A stretch of DNA of 64,000 nt from NCBI GenBank assembly GCA_020248865.1, contig JADCGS010000026.1:1-64000 (forward strand). The letters run 5' to 3'. A program made the translations under genes and the position numbers. The notes under the pieces were generated by a model. The model was not told the DNA's origin, did not search any database, and saw only the letters and a program-made list of their open reading frames with translations. This DNA is from Burkholderiales bacterium. GTDB lineage: Bacteria; Pseudomonadota; Gammaproteobacteria; Burkholderiales; Burkholderiaceae_F. Shown piece after piece: positions 18,111 to 25,691 of the stretch (positions within the stretch are counted from its first letter, which is position 1; the number at the start of each line of letters is the position of its first letter).

Positions 18111-19262
18111 ATGAACCACGCGGCCATCACCGGCTGGGGCAAGTGCATGCCCCCGGCCGTTTTGTCCAACGCCGACCTCTCCACGTTCCTGGAGACCGAC
18201 GACGAGTGGATCGTCAGCCGCACCGGCATGCGCGAGCGGCGGATGGCGCATGTGCCGGCCATCGAGATGGCCGCGGTGGCGGCAGCGCGCGCGCTGGCCT
18301 GCGCGGGGCTGGCGGCTGCGGACCTCGATCTCATCGTCTACGGCAGTTGCAGCAACGACGAGCAGGTGCCCAACTCGGCCTCGGGCGTGCAGGTGCGGCT
18401 GGGCGCGCACCGGGCCGCGGCGATGGACGTGAACACCGCGTGCACCAGCTTCCTGTACGGCCTGTCGACCGCGGCGGCGATGGTGCGCACGGGCGCGGTG
18501 CGCAACGCGGTGGTCATCGGCGTGGAGCTGATCTCGCCCTACATGGACTGGAGCAACCGCAACGTGGCGGTGTTGTTCGGCGACGGCTGCGCGGCGGTGG
18601 TGCTGCAGGCTGCCGACGACATTGGCGAGCAACCCGGCGTGGGCCTGCTGGGCGAGCAGCTCGGCTGCTATGCCGATGCGCGCCAGACGCTGCGCGTGCG
18701 CGGCATGGGCTGCACCTATGCCAACCGCGGCCAGGTGTTCGGCGACACGCAGTGGGACTTCGACGGGCAGGAGATCTTCAAGCGCGCCGTGCACGGCATG
18801 GGCGAGGCGGCTGCCGCGGTCATGGCCAAGTGCGGCGTGACGCCCGACGAGGTGGACCTCGTGGTCCCGCACCAGGCCAATTTGCGCATCATCGAGGCGG
18901 TGGTCAAGCGTGCCCGCATTCCGATGGACAAGGTCATGCTGACCGTGCAGCGCTACGGCAACATGAGCGCCGCCACGGTGCCCGTGGCGCTGGTGGAGGC
19001 GCTGGAGGAAGGCCGCGTCAAGCCCGGCGCGCTGATCCTGATGCCGGCCTTCGGCGCCGGCCTCACGCTGTGCGCGCACCTGGTGCGCTGGGGCAGCCGC
19101 GTCACGCCACTGGGTACCAGCAGCGCAGAGTTGCCGCCGCTCGCCAAGACCGCGCTGGAGATGGTCAACGAGCTCCGTACCATCAAGGCCGGAGCGGCCG
19201 AGCGCTCGGGCGCGGCGCTGCAGGAGCCGGTGCTGGCCGAGACACGCGGCACGCTGGCCTGA
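18111..19262 (+). CDS. 3-oxoacyl-ACP synthase III (FabH-like) family protein
   Basis: This 383-residue thiolase-fold enzyme condenses an acyl-CoA starter with malonyl-ACP or a related acceptor. The KAS III triad is intact: Cys111 in VNTACTSFLYG, His254 in VPHQANLRII and Asn284 in YGNMSAAT, close to E. coli FabH C112/H244/N274. It is about 60 residues longer than FabH, with a C-terminal extension after the WGSRV stretch. It is not in a fab operon, which suggests a specialised role rather than primary fatty-acid initiation. Its TGA stop opens palindromic element copy B. The ATG at 18111 follows GGCGATCCCCC with only a weak ribosome-binding site. Confidence 0.9.
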   Translation: MNHAAITGWGKCMPPAVLSNADLSTFLETDDEWIVSRTGMRERRMAHVPAIEMAAVAAARALACAGLAAADLDLIVYGSCSNDEQVPNSASGVQVRLGAHRAAAMDVNTACTSFLYGLSTAAAMVRTGAVRNAVVIGVELISPYMDWSNRNVAVLFGDGCAAVVLQAADDIGEQPGVGLLGEQLGCYADARQTLRVRGMGCTYANRGQVFGDTQWDFDGQEIFKRAVHGMGEAAAAVMAKCGVTPDEVDLVVPHQANLRIIEAVVKRARIPMDKVMLTVQRYGNMSAATVPVALVEALEEGRVKPGALILMPAFGAGLTLCAHLVRWGSRVTPLGTSSAELPPLAKTALEMVNELRTIKAGAAERSGAALQEPVLAETRGTLA

Positions 19263-19423
19263 GAGAGTGAGAGGCAATCCGACATGCCCGCTGTGACTGC
19301 CCAAAGCGCCCCACTCGTCGTTGCAAATGCTCGCCGTAGCCCGAGCTACGGCTGCGCTTTGCGCCTAGATTGGAGCGCTTTGGACAGCCCCCTCGGGCAC
19401 GCCGGATTGCCTCTCACCCTCTG
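19260..19423 (+). repeat. 163-bp palindromic element, copy B
   Basis: The outer arms GTGAGAGGCAATCCG and CGGATTGCCTCTCAC are perfect inverted repeats. Inner arms CAAAGCGCCCCA/TGGAGCGCTTTG pair with few mismatches, and the tip is CCGTAGC-CCGA-GCTACGG. The element starts with the TGA of the FabH-like gene and ends about 60 bases before the NYN gene. It is nearly identical to the copy at 62423. No internal gene. Confidence 0.92.
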
Positions 19424-19482
19424 ACCGCATCATTCTTGCCACCGGGCCGTGCGCCCGACCCGCCCAAACGAAGGAGGTCCCC

Positions 19483-20544
19483 ATGTCACTGACGCACATC
19501 CTGGTCGACTTCGAGAACACGCAGCCCAAGGCCGACGAGGTGGCGCGGGCCGCCGGCGGCGAGCGGCGCCTGTGGATCTTCCGCGGCCCGGGGCAGAAGA
19601 AGTACGACGCCGAGTTTGCCGAGGCGCTGCTGGCGCTGGGCGAGCAGGCGCGCGTCGTACGTTGCGAGAAGTCGGGCGCCAATGCGCTCGACATGCACAT
19701 CGCCTTCGAGCTCGGCCGCCTGGCCGCGGCGCAGGCGCCCGGTGCGGCGGCGCCGGCGTTCATCGTGGTGTCCAAGGACACCGACTACGAGCCGCTGCTG
19801 CAGTATCTGCGCAAGCTGGGTTTCAGCGCGCGCCGCGAGAAGACACTGAAGTCCGCGCTGGGCAACCATGCTGCCGGGGCCGGTGAGGCCGGGTCCGAGG
19901 TCAAGGGCAAGGCGGGCAAGGGCGCGGGCAAGCGGGCGGGGAAGGACGCAACGAAGGACGCAACGAAGGATGCCAAGCCCGCCGGCAAGGCCGCCGAGAA
20001 GTCGAGCGCGGCGGCGCCCAGGGCCGCCAGGCAAAGCGCAACGCCGGCGGCGAAGCAGCCCGCCAAGACGGCGAAGCCATCGGACAGGCCATCGGCCAAG
20101 CAACCGGCCAAGCAACCGGCCAAGCAACCGGACAAACAGCCGGCCAAGCAACCGGACAAACAGCCGGCCAAGCAACCGGACAAACAGCCGGACAAACAGT
20201 CCGCCAGGCAGACGGCCCGGCAGCCGGTCGAGCAGGTGCCGCAGCGGTCCGAGCGACCGAACGGCACGCAAGCGACCCGGCAGCCGGCCAAGAAAGCGGC
20301 CAGGCCATCAGCGGCCGCCGCCGCGGCGCCGGTCGATCACGCGGGCCGCGCCGCAGCAGCGCTGGCGGCGCATCCCAAGAGCCGACCGGTGCGGCTGGGT
20401 GCGCTGCAGGCCTGGCTGCAGGCACGCAAGGTGCCCGAGGCCGAGGTCGACGCCGTGGTGGCGGCGCTGCAGGCCGGGCAGGCGCTGCGGCTGGATGGCA
20501 AGAAGGTGCTCTATCCGCCCTTCACGCAAGCGGCGGATCGGTAG
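19483..20544 (+). CDS. NYN/PIN-like domain protein with repetitive Lys/Pro/Gln-rich tail
   Basis: This 353-residue protein starts with a PIN-like NYN domain (about 1-130). Acidic motifs are VDFENTQP near the start, GANALDMHIAFELG in the middle and VVSKDTDYEPLLQYL, the carboxylate set that binds metal in these nuclease-like folds. A highly basic low-complexity region (about 135-285) contains KQPAKQPD repeats. A compact C-terminal domain KSRPVRLGALQAWLQARKVPEAEVDAVV follows. The tail may bind RNA or nucleoid DNA. An ideal ribosome-binding site (AAGGAGG) precedes the ATG. RNA processing is the likely role, by family. Confidence 0.8.
   Translation: MSLTHILVDFENTQPKADEVARAAGGERRLWIFRGPGQKKYDAEFAEALLALGEQARVVRCEKSGANALDMHIAFELGRLAAAQAPGAAAPAFIVVSKDTDYEPLLQYLRKLGFSARREKTLKSALGNHAAGAGEAGSEVKGKAGKGAGKRAGKDATKDATKDAKPAGKAAEKSSAAAPRAARQSATPAAKQPAKTAKPSDRPSAKQPAKQPAKQPDKQPAKQPDKQPAKQPDKQPDKQSARQTARQPVEQVPQRSERPNGTQATRQPAKKAARPSAAAAAAPVDHAGRAAAALAAHPKSRPVRLGALQAWLQARKVPEAEVDAVVAALQAGQALRLDGKKVLYPPFTQAADR
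20098..20217 (+). repeat. Coding tandem repeat (12/24-bp units encoding KQPA/KQPD)
   Basis: Units AAGCAACCGGCC and AAACAGCCGGAC or close variants alternate in tandem and encode KQPAKQPD repeats in the NYN protein. They are in frame and prone to slippage, so copy number may vary between strains. No spacer-like unique sequence is present. Confidence 0.85.
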
Positions 20545-20559
20545 CCCGGCTGCCGCCCG

Positions 20560-21387
20560 CTAACGGGCCACCGCCTTGCGATACTGCTCCGCATAGCGCT
20601 TGCCCAGCCGCGCAAAGCCGGCCGGCGTGGGGTGCAGCTCGTTGGCCCAGTCGCGCTTGTCGAGCGTGTAGGTGAGGTCGATCACGTGCAGCGCGTCGTG
20701 CTCGGTGCGCAGCCGCTCGAGTTCGCACTTGAAGCGGTCGATCAGGCGGTTGATCACGCCGTCGTACAGCCGCTCGGGCACCTTGCAGGCGACCAGCGCG
20801 GGCCGCAGCCAGGGGCCCAGCCAGAGCAGCCCCTTGCCGCTGGTGCAGGCGTAGTCGTAGGTGTGCGCGATCACGGGCAGGCCGGGGCGGTGCGCGGCCG
20901 CCAGACCGAGCAGCCTGCGGTAGCCGTCCATCAGCGCGCTCACTGGGCTACCCTCGCGCGGCGCGCTCAGGGATTCGCCCTTGGGGCGGCCCGGCGGGCT
21001 CATGCGTCGCACCACCGCGGCGTCGTCAAAGCAGTCGGCCGCGCCGCCGGCGTAGCTGCAGTCGGCCCGCAGCAGGTTCTTCAGGTGCCTGCCGTCCTCG
21101 CCGCTGAAGTCGTTGCCGCCGCCGGAAATCAACAGGGCTTCGGCGGCGCCGTAGGACTTCAGGTCCAGCTTGATCTCGTTCAGGGCGCGCTTGCCGGTGA
21201 TGTCCCTGACCAGCTCTTTGCCGGCGCGGGCGCGGGTCAGGATCGCCGGCGCGTCGTCCATGGCGTCGTTGAAGGCGCGCAGCAGGTCATGGGCCGGATA
21301 GTCGAACCAGCTGTCGCCGTAGGCCAGGACGGTGATGGGAATACCGGCGGCCGCGTCGCCGCTGGCCTCGATGCCGTCGATGATCAT
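20560..21387 (-). CDS. SGNH/GDSL-type hydrolase family protein with an embedded repeat peptide
   Basis: This 275-residue protein has the SGNH hydrolase blocks: VLAYGDSWFDYP (nucleophile serine), a GGGNDFSG block with the block-III Asn, and DWANELHPTPAGF with the catalytic Asp/His. There is no signal peptide. ATG 21387 is preceded by GAGGAGG; an upstream start would add 29 unlikely residues. About residues 129-148 read MSPPGRPKGESLSAPREGSP, which is a translated unit of the 60-bp repeat found at 39031 and 39980. This suggests a repeat was inserted without breaking the gene. Family enzymes cleave esters; the substrate is unknown. Confidence 0.8.
   Translation of the reverse strand: MIIDGIEASGDAAAGIPITVLAYGDSWFDYPAHDLLRAFNDAMDDAPAILTRARAGKELVRDITGKRALNEIKLDLKSYGAAEALLISGGGNDFSGEDGRHLKNLLRADCSYAGGAADCFDDAAVVRRMSPPGRPKGESLSAPREGSPVSALMDGYRRLLGLAAAHRPGLPVIAHTYDYACTSGKGLLWLGPWLRPALVACKVPERLYDGVINRLIDRFKCELERLRTEHDALHVIDLTYTLDKRDWANELHPTPAGFARLGKRYAEQYRKAVAR
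20945..21002 (-). repeat. Single 60-bp-family repeat unit inside a coding region
   Basis: It is nearly identical to one unit of the arrays at 39031 and 39980, including GCCGCCCCAAGGGCGAA. On the coding strand it is read as PPGRPKGE with flanks, in frame within the SGNH hydrolase gene. Confidence 0.88.
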
Positions 21388-21494
21388 GCTGCTGCCTCCT
21401 CGATCCCGGCCGATGCGGCCGCCGGCAGCATTGTCGCGTTGACGGCGCAGCGCCGCCTTGGACAATGCGGCCATCCGTTCATGGAGGATTCGCC

Positions 21495-21926
21495 ATGCCC
21501 CCGGCCACCAGCACCCCCGACCCCGCCGACTACTGGCTGCGCAGCTGGCGCGCGCTGTGGCAGTTGGCGCCGCAGAACCTGACGCAGCCCATCCTGCCCG
21601 GCTGGACGCTGAACATCAACAGCAACAACTCGTCGTCGCCGCAGACGGAGGCCGATGTGCTGAACCGGCACAGCTACGGCCGGCAGCTCGGGCGCATCGG
21701 CGACGTGCTGGCGGTGCTGGTGGCGGCCCAGCCCAGGGCCGTGCAGCAAGGCGAGGCCGCGACCGAGTTCCTGACGATGAAGCGCGAGATCGACGCGATC
21801 AAGACGCGGGGCGCGGCGCAGCGGATCGAGCAGCTCGCCGGGGATGTCGAACGGCTGCTGGCGCAGGGCGATGCCCAGCTCGAGCGCCAGTTGCGCGAGG
21901 CCCTCCAGCGCGTGCTGGCCGCGTAG
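21495..21926 (+). CDS. Hypothetical protein, probably helical C-terminus
   Basis: This 143-residue protein has no recognised family. The first 55 residues are aromatic-rich (YWLRSWRALWQLAP, PGWTLNINSNNSSSPQTEADVL). The rest is a run of predicted amphipathic helices, such as LGRIGDVLAVLVAAQ and RIEQLAGDVERLLAQGDAQLERQL, that could form a coiled coil. The ribosome-binding site GGAGGA lies eight bases before the ATG. It is divergent from the SGNH hydrolase. No signal peptide or membrane segment was seen. Confidence 0.65.
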   Translation: MPPATSTPDPADYWLRSWRALWQLAPQNLTQPILPGWTLNINSNNSSSPQTEADVLNRHSYGRQLGRIGDVLAVLVAAQPRAVQQGEAATEFLTMKREIDAIKTRGAAQRIEQLAGDVERLLAQGDAQLERQLREALQRVLAA

Positions 21927-22075
21927 GCTGCACCGGCGTGGCGCTGTGGGCTGGCGCGTCGGGCTGGCGTGGCGCGGAAGTTTCCCCGCACGCCTGCGCC
22001 TCCCGCATTCGGGGTGCGCCGCAAGAAACTTGTCCGTCCGCAGGCGCAGCCGCCCCTGCGGCCTCATACTGCGGC

Positions 22076-22549
22076 ATGGAAGAGATCCGCACGCATGTCG
22101 ACATCGACGCCCCGGCGGCCGTCGTCTGGTCGATCCTCGCCAACTTTCCCGCCTACGGCCGCTGGAACCCGCTGATCCGCGGCGTGCTGGGCCGCGCAGC
22201 CGAGGGCCGCACGATCGAGATCCGCACGCGCCACGCGCGGGGCGAGAAAAGCACCCGGCCGACCATCGTGCGCCTGCGCGAGAACCGCGAGCTGCAGTGG
22301 ATCGAGCAATCGCGCCTGCCCGGGCTGTACGCGGCCGAACGGCGTTTCCGCATCGAAATGCGCTCGCACGGCGTGCGCCTGCATCACAGCGAGCGCGCCA
22401 GCGGCCTGCTGGCCTGGACCGCGCGTCGGCCGCGCCTGAGCCCGGCTGCGCTCGAGGGGATGAACCGGGCGCTCAAGCAGCGCGCCGAGCACGGAGGTCA
22501 GGCGGCGGCGCGCGCGGCGGAACAGTCGGCCGACAACCGTCGCGGCTAG
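22076..22549 (+). CDS. SRPBCC (START-like) domain protein
   Basis: This 157-residue protein has the polyketide-cyclase/START-like fold. HVDIDAPAAVVWSILANFPAYGRWNPLIRG is the signature N-terminal strand-helix-helix, followed by ELQWIEQSRLPGLYAAERRFRIE and a C-terminal long helix (GMNRALKQRAEHGG). Such proteins bind hydrophobic ligands or act as small cyclases; no specific function can be given. A CATACT -10-like element lies about 10 bases upstream of the ATG. The tail after residue 140 is Ala/Arg-rich. Confidence 0.8.
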   Translation: MEEIRTHVDIDAPAAVVWSILANFPAYGRWNPLIRGVLGRAAEGRTIEIRTRHARGEKSTRPTIVRLRENRELQWIEQSRLPGLYAAERRFRIEMRSHGVRLHHSERASGLLAWTARRPRLSPAALEGMNRALKQRAEHGGQAAARAAEQSADNRRG

Positions 22550-22657
22550 GCCGCCGCGGCGGCCTGAAGGCGCCCCGCGGTGCCCCGCGGCGCCCGCCCG
22601 CCGCCCGCCGCCCGCCGCCCGTGCCGGCCCGTTTCCTCAACCCAACCGGAGCGCCCC

Positions 22658-22930
22658 ATGGCTCGCGCGAACCCCACGCCCCGCCCCGTCTTCATGCCGC
22701 CGATCATGCTCGACTGGACCGACGAGAAGCTCAAGGCCCTCGGCCAGGACGAGTTGCACAACCTGCTCGCCAACCTGGCGCACCAGCGCGACATCGGCCG
22801 CCTGCGGCCCGAGCACGCGCTGCAGTTGCAGGCGCGCATTGCGCCGCTGCTGACCGGCCGGCGCGGCAGCGACGCGCGCAAGCGGCTGGCGGCCGAGAAG
22901 GCGGCTGCCCAGCCGGCGGCCGGGCAATAG
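22658..22930 (+). CDS. Small conserved-type hypothetical protein
   Basis: This 90-residue protein begins MARANPTPRPVFMPPIMLDW. It has a charged helical middle (DEKLKALGQDELHNLLANLAH) and a basic Lys/Ala-rich end. It has no signal peptide, membrane segment or recognised family. The start at 22658 was chosen over one 26 codons upstream because the extra region is Pro/Arg low complexity. It is a single gene between the SRPBCC gene and the convergent ridA-like gene. Confidence 0.55.
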   Translation: MARANPTPRPVFMPPIMLDWTDEKLKALGQDELHNLLANLAHQRDIGRLRPEHALQLQARIAPLLTGRRGSDARKRLAAEKAAAQPAAGQ

Positions 22931-23000
22931 GCCGCGCCGGCCGGTGGCCGCCGGTGCGCCCGCTCGCACTAACTCAAGGCTGACTCGCCCTGAGTCGCCC

Positions 23001-23426
23001 TCAGTCGCGCCCGCGCACCACGGCCTCGACCTCGACCACGAAGTCTTCCTTGACCAGGCGATCGACGATCAGCAGCGTGTTGGGCGGATAAAGTGGCCCC
23101 TTGAACAGCTTGGGGAACAGGGCGGCCCGCGCCTTCATGAACTTCTCGATGTCCTGCGAGTGCACCAGGAAGGTGGTGAACTTGATCACGTCGTTGTAGT
23201 CGCAGCCCATGCCCTTGAGCACGTCGCCCAGGTTGGCGAATACCTGCTCGAACTGCCTGTCGAAATCGTGCTTGCCGACCACGCTGCCGTCGGCACCCAC
23301 CGCGAGCTGGCCCGCCACGAACAGCAGCGTGCCGCCGCTGACCTTGCCCACGTGCGAGTACAGGCCCTGCGCAGGGCAGGCACCGGGCGGATTGATGTAC
23401 TGGACGGCAGACGGGGCAGACGACAT
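23001..23426 (-). CDS. RidA/YjgF/Rid family protein
   Basis: This 141-residue trimer-forming protein of the Rid family hydrolyses reactive enamine/imine intermediates or acts on related substrates. The family pattern is present: YSHVGKVSGGTLLFVAGQLAVGADG, FEQVFANLGDVLKGMGCDYNDVIKFTTFLV and PPNTLLIVDRLVKEDFVVEVEAVV. The usual C-terminal catalytic Arg position carries Arg in DRLVKED rather than the standard RVEVA context, so it may be a Rid subfamily other than RidA. The ATG at 23426 is preceded by a CAAGAGG ribosome-binding site. Confidence 0.88.
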   Translation of the reverse strand: MSSAPSAVQYINPPGACPAQGLYSHVGKVSGGTLLFVAGQLAVGADGSVVGKHDFDRQFEQVFANLGDVLKGMGCDYNDVIKFTTFLVHSQDIEKFMKARAALFPKLFKGPLYPPNTLLIVDRLVKEDFVVEVEAVVRGRD

Positions 23427-23665
23427 GAAGGCCTCTTGAGCAGGGTGGATGGAGCCGAAGCCGCGCATGCTACGGAGCGCGCCGCGGTCGGCCAAGGCGG
23501 GTTTACCGGCAGGCAGGGTACTTCGGGGGCCGCTTCGGCCGGGCATGTCGGGGTCGAGCGCGCGCGGCCGGGATGGTTTTCCGGCGCATGGCGCAGTCGC
23601 TTGCGTCAAACAACGGGTAGGCGTTTCCGTCTAGGATGTTCCCCCGTTGTCCGGAGCCGTGTCCA

Positions 23666-24433
23666 ATGACCCTGCGCGCCGTACCCCCCAAGAGCCCCGA
23701 TCAGCCGGCGGAAGCCGCCGAAGTCGTGCTGGCCAATGCCGCCGGCGATGCCGGCGTGCCCATGTCCGTAAAGATCCGCGAGCGCCTGCTGGCGGCGCGG
23801 CGTCGCTTCCACGCCAACGACAACATCGCCGAGTTCGTCCGCGAGGGCGAGATCGCGGCGCTGCAGGACGAGGTGGCGGGCAAGCTGCTCGGTGTGTTGC
23901 AGAGCCTGGTGATCGACACCGACAACGACCACAACACGCGCGAGACCGCGCGCCGCGTGGCCAAGATGTACCTGCAGGAGGTGTTCAAGGGCCGCTACGA
24001 GCCGGCGCCCAGCGTGACCGAGTTTCCCAACGTCGAGCGGCTCAACGAGCTGATGATCGTGGGGCCGATCACCGTGCGCAGCGCCTGTTCGCACCACCTG
24101 TGCCCGATCATCGGCCGGCTGTGGATCGGCGTAATGCCCAACGAGCACTCCAACCTGATCGGCCTGTCCAAGTACGTGCGGCTGGCTGACTGGATCATGA
24201 GCCGCCCGCAGATCCAGGAAGAGGCGGTGACGCAGATCGCCGACCTGCTGCAGGAGCGCATGTCGCCCGACGGCCTGGCCATCGTGATGGAGGCCGACCA
24301 CTTCTGCATGGCCTGGCGCGGGGTCAAGGACATCGACTCCAAGATGGTCAACAGCGTGATGCGCGGCTCGTTCCTGAAAGACCCCAACCTGCGGCGCGAG
24401 TTTCTCGCGCTGCTGCAGAAGAAGAACGCTTGA
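23666..24433 (+). CDS. folE: GTP cyclohydrolase I
   Basis: This 255-residue enzyme turns GTP into dihydroneopterin triphosphate, the first step of folate/pterin synthesis. The zinc ligands are in place: Cys141 and His144 in SACSHHLCP and Cys214 in DHFCMAWRG. Substrate-binding motifs HNTRETARRVAKMY and NEHSNLIGLSKYVR are also present. It has an N-terminal extension of about 30 residues over short FolE proteins. A start ten codons upstream (23636) is possible. The gene ends 11 bases before a BLUF photoreceptor gene on the same strand, so the two are probably co-transcribed. Confidence 0.96.
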   Translation: MTLRAVPPKSPDQPAEAAEVVLANAAGDAGVPMSVKIRERLLAARRRFHANDNIAEFVREGEIAALQDEVAGKLLGVLQSLVIDTDNDHNTRETARRVAKMYLQEVFKGRYEPAPSVTEFPNVERLNELMIVGPITVRSACSHHLCPIIGRLWIGVMPNEHSNLIGLSKYVRLADWIMSRPQIQEEAVTQIADLLQERMSPDGLAIVMEADHFCMAWRGVKDIDSKMVNSVMRGSFLKDPNLRREFLALLQKKNA

Positions 24434-24444
24434 GGATTCCGTAG

Positions 24445-24873
24445 ATGCTGGTCCGTCTGCTGTATGCCAGCCGGCTCGCCGATGGCGCCGGTGCCGAGGT
24501 GGTCGAGGCGATCGTCAGCCAGTCGCGCGAGAACAATCCCGCGAATGGCATCACTGGCGTGCTGTGCTACGCCGGCGACGTGTTCATGCAGGTGCTCGAG
24601 GGTGGCCGCGCGCCGGTCAATGCCCTGTACAACCGCATCGCCCGCGACGAGCGCCACCGCCAGGTGATGCTGCTGCACTACGAGGAGATCACCGAGCGGC
24701 GCTTCGGCGGCTGGACCATGGGCCAGGTCAACCTCGCCCGCATCAATCCGTCGGTGCTGCTGAAGTACCTCGAGAAGCCCGAGCTCGACCCGTTCAGCGT
24801 GCCGGGCTGCGCCTCGCTGGCGCTGCTCGAGGAGCTGATCGCCACCGCGCAGATCATGGGGCGTACGGCTTAG
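24445..24873 (+). CDS. BLUF-domain blue-light sensor
   Basis: This 142-residue protein is a single BLUF domain that binds FAD and senses blue light. The photocycle residues align exactly with AppA shifted by 14: Tyr7 (LLYAS), Asn31 (NNPANGITG), Gln49 (FMQVLEG), Trp90 and Met92 (GGWTMG). A short helical cap of about 40 residues follows. There is no output domain, so it must signal by protein contact. It begins 11 bases after folE with no promoter between, which implies joint expression. Confidence 0.95.
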   Translation: MLVRLLYASRLADGAGAEVVEAIVSQSRENNPANGITGVLCYAGDVFMQVLEGGRAPVNALYNRIARDERHRQVMLLHYEEITERRFGGWTMGQVNLARINPSVLLKYLEKPELDPFSVPGCASLALLEELIATAQIMGRTA

Positions 24874-24998
24874 CGTTCGACGTCAGGACTGTCATGCCGC
24901 AGCGCCGCCGCTGCCGGGTAGTGCTCTCGACCCCGAGCTGACATCGCGTTCGCCGCGAAGCGGACGTACTTGCCATGCCCGAAAGCGATCCTGGCACC

Positions 24999-25310
24999 CT
25001 ACAAGTAATCGTCCTCGCGTTGGTGGCGGACGGCAAGAACTGTGACGACGTCGCTGCTCTCGATTTCGAAGAGCGCGACATACCCTGCGGAGCCGAACGG
25101 GATAACGAGTTCGCGCAGGAAAGGGCTGGCACCACCGCGGGCCTTTCGATAGCTGAACGGGGACTGCTCAAGACCGGAAAGGGCGTGACGGATGGCTTCC
25201 AGCGCCCGCTCGGCCAGCTCCCAGTCCGTCGCATCGCGATGGAGGATGAACTCATATAGCCGAACCAGGTCGTTCTCGGCCTCACGGGTGAAGCGGACGC
25301 GAAAGGTCAC
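24999..25310 (-). CDS. RelE/ParE-family toxin
   Basis: This 103-residue protein has the ParE/RelE toxin fold: FRVRFTREAENDLVRLYEFIL at the start, a helix pair with AERALEAIRHALSGLEQSPFSYRKA, and FLRELVIPFGSAGYVALFEIE and VLAVRHQREDDYL at the end. The last motif is typical of ParE-type plasmid/chromosomal toxins, which poison gyrase or cut mRNA depending on subtype. Its start overlaps the antitoxin stop by four bases (ATGA), the standard coupled order with antitoxin first. Confidence 0.88.
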   Translation of the reverse strand: MTFRVRFTREAENDLVRLYEFILHRDATDWELAERALEAIRHALSGLEQSPFSYRKARGGASPFLRELVIPFGSAGYVALFEIESSDVVTVLAVRHQREDDYL

Positions 25311-25582
25311 TTCGCGGCTGCAGTCCGCTTGGCTTTCTGCAACATGCCCTCCAGGCGTCCCAGCACTTTGCCTGCGGGCACGTAGTCCTGGTTCCGCATT
25401 GCCGCACTCCTTGACTCGAGGCCCCTGGCGATGAACTCACGCTGAGCCTGACGCCGCTGCACGCCGTCGCGGATCGACTGCTCCACGAAGCTGGACAGAG
25501 ATTCGCCTTCCTCGAGAACGTCTTCGGCAGCAGTCCTGAGTTCGGGCTCGACCCGCAGGGAAGGAATGGTGGCGGTCTTCAT
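25307..25582 (-). CDS. Antitoxin of the ParE-type module (YlcI/YnfO-like)
   Basis: This 91-residue antitoxin begins MKTATIPSLRVEPELRTAAEDVLEEGESLSSFVEQSIRDGV, a ribbon-helix-helix-type DNA-binding start. A basic helical tail that would wrap the toxin follows. It is first in the operon and overlaps the toxin gene by four bases. A longer frame exists upstream, but the MKT start gives the family N-terminus. It probably represses its own promoter through the ribbon-helix-helix domain. Confidence 0.82.
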   Translation of the reverse strand: MKTATIPSLRVEPELRTAAEDVLEEGESLSSFVEQSIRDGVQRRQAQREFIARGLESRSAAMRNQDYVPAGKVLGRLEGMLQKAKRTAAAK

Positions 25583-25691
25583 CGAAACCCCATGCGTCGC
25601 ATTTGCAACGCATTCTCGGGGAAATCCGCGACGTCCGCAAGTGCGCCGGCCCGAATCGAATGGAGATGGCCGTTCGTGCCCGGGTCGAGCC

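Noticed and set aside
20098..20217. CRISPR-like repeat
   Set aside because: In-frame coding repeat without spacers.
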